In this document: positions 57,490-64,000 of the stretch, in pieces
Numbering within the stretch: the first letter of the stretch is position 1
Layout: each line of letters begins with the position of its first letter
Made by a program: the position numbers and the translations under genes
The notes under the pieces: model-generated
Seen by the model: the letters and a program-made list of their open reading frames with translations, nothing else
Database searches by the model: none
Told to the model about the DNA's origin: nothing
Assembly: GCA_033239005.1 (NCBI GenBank)
Contig: BSQZ01000014.1
Span: 4,388,501-4,452,500 of the forward strand
From: Lamellibrachia satsuma
Lineage: Eukaryota; Annelida; Polychaeta; Sabellida; Siboglinidae
Reading direction: 5' to 3'
Length of the DNA stretch: 64,000 bases

Positions 57490-58150
57490 AGTCCACATAA
57501 ATGAAATGCAGCGGAACCTAATGCCTACTTGCCTTTTCCATGATCTATCGCACTATGAAGTTAACATATACTGTCGCTCAGTTCGTCCTGAATCCAAACT
57601 GCTGCTTTGATAGATGTGCGTCAGTGTTGTCGTCTATCCTCACGAGTATCATCTCGTAGAAGGCTTGGTTGGATATCGGAGAAAATGCTCAGTATTGTGA
57701 GGGGGTTATCAGACCTCCTCTATTGAGAATGGTGGTCCAACCAGTTAATATTCCTCTGATATTGGCCAGTTCGTTTTAAGATGTTTCTCTACGTATGTTT
57801 CCCAGCATTCCAACACTTCATATGGAGCTGTTTGTAGATTTCCGTCACCATCCGTTGCAGCCACGAGGTGTTTATATTGTTTGTTGTTGAGTTCTCGCAC
57901 ATTTTAAGACAACTTATGCGAGTTGTTTTTCTTGAAATCGTCCTCCACAACTTGTATCTTTCCTTAGGTTGTTTTATCTTATGAGTTCTTTTCGCCTTCT
58001 TCACAAGTCTGTTCGTTTAACACTTTTTGGCATATGAGGTGGTTTTGAAATACTCTCTACGTGCCTTTCTTCTTTCCTCATACTCTGCTGCTCTAACGTT
58101 TGGAAGATTGCTTATCTACTTACTATACCTGAAGTCAATCACCATCTCAG
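57490..58150 (-). mobile_element. Antisense LINE RT remnant
   Basis: The minus strand reads a basic linker (KKAKRTHKIKQPKERYKLW), a VLECWETYVEKHL segment and then, after stops, FYEMILVRIDDNT and LSKQQFGFR, an RT motif 1-2 signature. Frameshifted. Confidence 0.6.
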
Positions 58151-58299
58151 TGATTTCATGAGTTGTTCCTATGAAGTCTAACTAGAGTTGCACAGGCAAC
58201 CAACCACAACTGAATAGCACATGTGAATGATACGTGTGTTAGCGTGGTTGTGTTACCGTGACACTTCCTTGACTGGGTGCACCTAATGGTGTATATATG

Positions 58300-58745
58300 T
58301 GTGGTTTCGGAGACTGAGACTGAACATGGGATCCATAACAATGCTACGACTTCAGCCTCCACCGACCTTCGCGGCACCAGTCGAGGGACAACCAACAGTC
58401 GAGAGAGAGTCAGCCACAAGCGAGTTGTGCCAAAACGTTGACACTAGTCTAGCGCGTATCAGGAAGCTGTCGGTTAGACTAATATGTCCGAAATAAACTG
58501 TGCCAGAATTCATCTAGGCGAACAGTTATTAGTTCTAGTTATTGCTGTTTATTTGTTTGATAGTTATAGTAGCGTTTACGTGCATTTAACTTGAATTTCA
58601 CTAGCGAGATATAGCTATGCAGTTACTTGCCTACATTATGTGATTTAGTTTCTCCATTAATTATTACGACATGCTAGTTTGATTATTTTACTCTGATGCC
58701 TGATATGGTTGTAAAAGCTTAAAGGCGGAGGGATAACATGCATTC
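58300..58745 (+). repeat. Dispersed repeat, second copy of 49190-49535 family
   Basis: Same ordered blocks as the first copy, ending with one TGATGCCTGATATGG/GGAGGGATAACATG unit of the 70-bp repeat. Confidence 0.85.
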
Positions 58746-58908
58746 AGTAGATGACCTCTAGCGCCACCTAGTGAATGACAGAGAATGAACAAAGAGGTCA
58801 CTTACGCTCTCCGGCATAGAATGCCATACTCGGCCATGTTTCTAATAGTCATGTGTGATGTAAATATTACACAATGTGTTTTGTAAACATGACAGTGACA
58901 TATAAGGA

Positions 58909-59017
<109 letters not shown>

Positions 59018-59440
59018 GCTATTCTCTAGAACGAATACAGAGGAGAGAAACTAAACTGTTTCCAGAACTCTGAGACGTAGGACTACTAAATGAATGTGAT
59101 TTGGCAATACTAAAGAAAAGGAGACTTTGGGAAGTTCAAATTGAAGTTTTTAAGATATTAAATTATTATGAAGATATTGATAGAAGTATAAGTTCTAACT
59201 CAAGAAAGACAGAATAAACAGAGACCAGGAAGTAACGTTAGTGAACGGTATAGACCAGACATCAGAAAGTATTCAATCTCGCAGAGCACGATAAATGCCA
59301 GTGAATATGTTTAAAGACAAAACTGATACATATCTTTGAAAGGCGAGTTACACATAAATGAATTATCTTTGGACTCTCGACAGCTTGCCATCTGGGTTTT
59401 CACTGCTTTTGGATGGCAGTCTTGCTAAATCAAGTTAATT
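59018..59440 (+). mobile_element. Decayed CR1-like LINE 3' end
   Basis: Matches the C-terminal RT region and 3' tail of the intron 2 LINE: GAACGAATACAGAGGAGAGA, ATTGAAGTTTTTAAGATATT, then TTGCCATCTGGG and TGGATGGCA before the TCTTGCTAAATC tail. Multiple indels. Confidence 0.8.
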
Positions 59441-59955
59441 AATTAACTTAATACTCGGGGGAAATTTCAATGTTTGATTGTGTCTTATACAGGATGTGCC
59501 ACGTGTAAATTCTTCACACATTTTAGACACGTACACGCACATTCACATACATTACTTGTATATATCATGCAATTTGTCTAAATATTGTGCATATCACGTA
59601 AAGCTGACAATCAGCAGCATCTCTGGTATATATCAGCCACGATGTTTTTATAGCTTATAGTATACACATGTGAAATTAGGTTGTTTGCCACCAGGGATTT
59701 GCTGTATCGTGTATTTTTGTTGCTTTGATACAAACAATGTCATTAGCAAAGCTTGAAAGAAACGTGAGTAGGGATATATAGTAGTCCATTTTATCAACAC
59801 ATAGCAAATAAGGTGTCATTGCAAAGTTATTTAAACACTCTTTCCAACAGTGTTGTAGTTAACATATAATTATGCAAGAATTACGTCATTGTGACAAGCT
59901 TTGCAAACAAAAGACGATTGCTGGGTATTCATCCGTAAATTCATCGAACTGATCT
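59441..59955. other. No gene seen
   Basis: AT-rich, no supported coding sequence. Confidence 0.4.
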
Positions 59956-59959
59956 GTTC

Positions 59960-60576
59960 AACAATTCTCGCACTGCATGCATTTTCTGGGTGCGACTCTA
60001 CCAGCGCATTCGTCCGCAAGGGGAAATCACAACCATAAAGACTTTGGTAAAGCATCCTCTCTTTGTGGATGTTTTCGGGACGAGACAGACGGCGTTCCTG
60101 AAGGTAATCAGACGGAGCTGGAGAAGTTTGTTTGCTGTATGTATGGTAACCCATCATACACAGATGTCAACAAATTACGCCTTGACATGACCAGGCAGAA
60201 ATTCCGCAAAGAATCTGGGCCACCACTCTCCAGCTATGATGGAATCGATCTGAGTCTCTTGCCACCACGCCGATCTTCACTGAAGATGCACGTGTTGAGG
60301 GTAAACTACCAAGTTATGGTAGTGAAAGCATCTTTCGTATCCAGGCATTCTCATCAGAGTTGGACATGGGCGGAAGATCGACGAGAATGGAGATCTGGAA
60401 TACGAATGGATTGAAGGTGAAATCCATCCACGAGAGTTGATTGTCATTCTGTCAAAGAATGCCCTTTTGACACTGACGACGATGAGGAGAACATACATGT
60501 GACCAGCCTATGGGACATCATCTACGATGACGGAGATGATGATTTTGAAGACAACCCAACTGCACTAGCCAAGTGA
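59960..60576 (+). pseudogene. Frameshifted remnant of an unidentified invertebrate ORF family
   Basis: Pieces in different frames read in order: TKTLVKHPLFVDVFG-type and LEKFVCCMYGNPSYTDVNKL, IDLSLLPPRRSSLKMHVLRV then NYQ, ENGDLEYEWIEGEIHPREL and an acidic C-terminus (DTDDDEEN, DDGDDDFEDNP) ending LAK and TGA. I recall LPP-x3-SL-x-LH-x2-R-x-NY as a pattern in repetitive, probably transposon-linked ORFs of marine invertebrates, but cannot name the family. At least three frameshifts make it non-functional as read. Confidence 0.5.
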
Positions 60577-61144
60577 CTGTTGACCAATGCTTCCAGCATG
60601 CTGACCGAAACAATTTTTTGTATGTAGTAGTTAATACAAAATGAAAGAAAGAGTCTGAGCATTTGCGTAGTTGCATGAATATATTTCTCTATACGTTTTA
60701 TTTATTTATTCCCATGCGAAAGAGTAGTTTTCCAACATACGTAAACAGTTTTTCAATAATTCTCAACTTCATAAATTGTGATTCATTGCTTTAAATTATG
60801 AAAGCTAATTATAACTTGGTGTTGACGTCACGGAACATTTATACGTCATACTATGAAGATATTCGAATAGATAATTTATGTACCTTTCCATCGATACCAC
60901 ATTTCGTATGGTTTGATATGACGCTTAACGGACATATATATCCCTAACCCCATATTACGTTTTTAAGCTCAATGGTCATACTAAACACTGTCAAACAGAC
61001 AGCAATTTCCAAGTGGCAAGGAACTAGATTTCAAATTGCTATTATATAAGGTCATCAAAAATGTTTTCTTGAAAATTCCCTAGGGAATGGGGAGTTATAC
61101 CTGGCCCACGGATTAAGTCCGTTTTTGGTAGTTTTTGTCAGATC

Positions 61145-61148
<4 letters not shown>
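60577..61148. other. No gene seen
   Basis: Non-coding; no structure noted. Confidence 0.4.

Positions 61149-61197
<49 letters not shown>
61149..61197. repeat. (TA)n microsatellite
   Basis: A TA run of about 49 bp. Confidence 0.95.
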
Positions 61198-61200
<3 letters not shown>

Positions 61201-62401
61201 CCGCTTCAGGCTAAAATTCATTATTCTAATATGAACGGTTTTATTATGTCATCCTTGTTATGCAATCAATCTGAAAGGGAGTCCACCATTTCACTTTATA
61301 CTACAACTTATCGATCAGCTAAGCACCTGGCACCAGGGGCAGAATTTGAAAACATGTGTCGAGCAGTTATGACACTAATACCCGTACAAGCCTTCTGAGA
61401 ATGCAAGGTAGTACTAATGTGCCTTGTTTAGATGAATAAACTCGTCTAAAAGAAAATCACCAAAGGCCATATACAAAATTCCATAGAGTTTTTTCTTCGA
61501 AAGCCGATGATTTGCATTCTGCGTTGTCTAGTCCATGCATGTGAAAAGGTAAATATTAGTGACTGTCCATGTCGTTCGGTTTTGGCTTTGTCACCATACA
61601 TGTTAGACGCAGGTGCAAATGGCACACAATAGTTTTGAAACGACTAAGGTTGGCTGCCGGCCAGTGGTTTAAACCAAGTGCCTCCTTAGTACGAGGCGAG
61701 CACACCATAAATTAATCTGTTTTTCGAAGTAAGAATAACTAAACTTGCATGGGATTACTCTATGCCTTCTATATTGGTTAACAGGAGTTTGTGCGTATAC
61801 AATAATGCAAAATCAACAAAGGACTTTACAATGTTTCATCACAGCACTAAATGTTATTTTTTTTACCTGTGTGTGTTCCGTCTCTAAAACCTCCGATTTA
61901 ACGAAATAGTCGAACATTATTTATTTTGTGTTTTAAAATTTGTTGTAATAAATAAGAAAAATATCGTTCTACTAATACAAGTGATAAAAGAATATACGAA
62001 GAAAGTTTATCGGCAACGTTTGACTTGACGCAAAACTTAAAAGTGATAAGAAAACGGTGTGAGTTTTCACTGCATCTCTGCAAGAATACTACCATTGAAT
62101 GCAACTTAATTATGTTCACGTTTATCGTTTATGTGCATCTTGTTTTGTAAATTAGCTGGCATCCATTGATTAATATATTTACCATTTACTATAGAGGAGC
62201 ACACGTTTTGTCTGGCTTTGTTGTATACATATACTTAGCAAACGACCATGGGTCATGATTTAGTATACTTATTATACGTGATGTTATGTTTTGTATGTTG
62301 TAGCATCAACAGCATGGAATGCACGACGATGACAGTTAGCTAGGATATGTAACAACGATTAACATAGCGCAGTCAGTGATAAACGGTGCTGAGACTGCAA
62401 G
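61198..62401. other. Upstream of CXorf38-like gene, no gene seen
   Basis: No coding support. The promoter could not be placed; an upstream non-coding exon is possible. Confidence 0.4.
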
Positions 62402-62899
62402 ATGGCGAGCACACCAGCTCAGGTTTTAGACCGTTTCGCCGATAAACAATACATTAATTGGCTTAAATGCGGTCAGGCTTTGAAATGTGTCGCTGAGGGA
62501 TTAACACCCTTCTGCAAAACCGTGATTGATGACTTGCATAAGCAGCTCGTAAGGAACCTTGGGAACAAGCAGTGCACTGCTGGGTGTACAGCAAAGAAGA
62601 TTTGCAAAAGACCTGGTCCTCATGGGAACAAACGCTGGAACATCCGCTGTCATAGCAACATTTGCGACAAATGGTTGGACAGCATTTTGCCACTAATTGC
62701 CACGTCACAGTTTGCATGGGACAACAGCACTATCAGCGAATGGCCAGTAAAGTCTTGGCAACTTGGTAAGATCTTTATGGGGTCTGGCCAAGACCCATCC
62801 AACGTGGATCCTTCTCAAACAGATGCAATCGGCCTGGTGCAACTAATGATCAACTGCAATGGATTCCATCCTAAACTGGATACATTAAAAGCGACAGCG
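62402..62899 (+). CDS. CXorf38-like (DUF4559) protein, exon 1
   Basis: ATG opens MASTPAQVLDRF; 498 nt, 166 aa, phase 0, donor |GTAAGT. It has the family's ordered features: YINWLKCGQALKCVAEGL near residue 20, a Cys-rich stretch (CTAGC, CKRPG), C-H-S-N-I-C-D-K-W-L, then WPVKSWQLGKIFM and DAIGLVQLMINCNGF. These match the vertebrate CXorf38 layout (K/N-W ... C-x-x-C-x-x-W ... W-P-V-x-x-W-E-x-A-K-x-F-M ... L-I-N-x-C). CXorf38 is poorly characterised. The start is the first ATG in the frame and follows a tgctgagactgcaag context. Confidence 0.82.
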
Positions 62900-63493
62900 G
62901 TAAGTTTTACGCCTCATATATTTTATGCATTATTTGGTTATTTAAGTATTTTTTCATTGTGATGATTCCATACTTGTTATATTGAAATTTGGTAAAAGTA
63001 ACGTGTTTCCAATAATTGCCATACTTACCACTTAAACCAAATTATTATGATATTAAACAAGAGTTGACAATATTTATATAAAAAGAAATGCATGCACGGC
63101 CGACAGCATATTGCATTATTAACGCTTCGTTCAACGTTTTCTTGGATAGGTAGGCCAAATTGGTAGGCATGCCTGTCTTCGGTTAAGATACCTATGTTCA
63201 TGCTATAATATTAACATGTGTATATAAATCTCTTCCATAGATTCATTAACTTTTCGGAATGTAGTAAATGTTATTATAACATCTAGAATAAGAGCGATAT
63301 AATTAACACAATATTAGGCTTTATTGTAATTGACATACTTCTTCTCTGAATATTTACTAACACTATCATGTTGAGCACTAGTATAATGTTGATAATTTAC
63401 TGTTCAATTTATTTATATGTAGCTAACTTCTCATTAGTAATGTTATATTGTGTTTTGCTCAGAAACAGGCAAACGTTTACATTGTCCATTCAG

Positions 63494-63652
63494 GTGAGGG
63501 ACGTCAGAAACAACCTGTTCCATTCAGACAAATTAAAGATGACGGACACCGAATTGAGCGATAGCATCATTCTCATGGTGGCATTGCTTGAAGATAGAAA
63601 CGCTTTGTTCAACGACATTGCAGCACAGGAGGCAGTACACGAACTCAAAGGG
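63494..63652 (+). CDS. CXorf38-like protein, exon 2 (HEPN-like RN-x3-H)
   Basis: Acceptor ATTCAG|, phase 0, 159 nt, probable donor GGG|GTAAAT. It encodes VRDVRNNLFHSDKLKMTDTE and ends HELKG. The R-N-x3-H motif with a following K-x-T is the HEPN signature also present in CXorf38 and DZIP3-type HEPN domains. HEPN domains with this motif are often RNA-cleaving; activity here is unproven. Reading through the donor meets TAG after three codons, so a short 222-aa product is an alternative. Otherwise the gene continues beyond the window. Confidence 0.8.
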
Positions 63653-63703
63653 GTAAATATGTAGGACCAGTAGACTTCAAAGACGCAAACCTCAGATGTC
63701 AAT

Positions 63704-63752
63704 AGAAGTGGGGCAGTCAGATAGAGCGCTGGACTGGGACGAGGTTCGAACC
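63704..63752 (+). other. tRNA-like sequence (probable SINE head or tRNA pseudogene)
   Basis: GGGGCAGTCAGATAGAGCGC resembles an A-box region and GAGGTTCGAACC a B box (GGTTCGANNC), about 35 bp apart. No complete cloverleaf can be drawn because the anticodon arm region is too short. Likely a truncated tRNA-derived SINE. Confidence 0.45.
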
Positions 63753-64000
63753 AATTTGCTGACGTTTCGAAATTTTCATGCACTCCAGTTTGCCTGTATC
63801 TACAGCGTGGTTGTTTCTATTTGTAAACCAACTAAATTTATCTCCAAATAGGTGTCCTCCAAAATGCAATGTTTTCGAATTTGAGCACTATTCAATATAG
63901 TAGTATTGAATACATGACCTGTAGGTTTATTGCGTTGTTTAAAACGACCAACTCGTGGTACTTTAGATTGAGGCCATTGACTTGGAAATCAGCGATCCAA

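Overview
This is a stretch of a repeat-rich animal genome. It has interrupted genes with GT-AG introns, CR1-like and RTE-like LINE remnants, and long (TA)n, (CA)n and (GA)n tracts. Many minisatellites are also present. The gene families (Mx GTPase, CXorf38/DUF4559, THAP) and the retroelements suit a marine invertebrate such as a mollusc or another lophotrochozoan or basal deuterostome. The sequence alone does not settle the species.

Two protein-coding loci are well supported. The first is a complete Mx/dynamin-like large GTPase on the + strand with 14 coding exons from 4175 to 22957, about 650 aa, whose exon phases all join in frame. The second is the 5' part of a CXorf38-like (DUF4559, HEPN-like) gene, with exons 62402-62899 and 63494-63652, running off the right end. 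A lone THAP-domain first exon lies at 43575-43647, and a frameshifted remnant of an unidentified ORF family lies at about 59960-60576.

Layout. 1-1835: one copy of a dispersed ~1 kb repeat, then (TA)n and (CT)n tracts. 1835-8156: left arm of a large inverted duplication carrying the Mx upstream region, exon 1 and an intronic 52-bp minisatellite. 8157-22957: Mx exons 2-14, with nested LINE insertions in intron 2 and minisatellites in introns 5 and 8. 22958-27286: 3' flank, a 42-bp minisatellite, and at 26.2-27.0 kb a modular element with five CTCF-like motifs and head-to-head telomere-like palindromes. 27287-42890: right arm of the inverted duplication. It carries an orphan antisense Mx exon 1 with a 9-nt deletion through the P-loop, and an 8.78-kb tandem array. 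42890-62400: repeat-dominated, with LINE remnants, GA-rich blocks, a 263-bp-arm foldback and the second copy of the ~1 kb repeat. 62402-64000: the CXorf38-like gene and a tRNA-like sequence.

Three structural points stand out. (a) The inverted arms each carry a version of Mx exon 1 facing the shared exons 2-14. An inversion between the arms would therefore swap the intact P-loop exon for the deleted one. (b) The 8.78-kb array (5 x ~453-bp module alternating with 4 x ~1629-bp core, period 2082 bp) is bounded by ~19-bp terminal inverted repeats and a TATA duplication. The left arm preserves the unoccupied site, so the array behaves as one transposed unit. (c) The expected acceptor of Mx exon 3 is missing exactly where a LINE fragment abuts it; a downstream AG in the right phase could rescue the frame.
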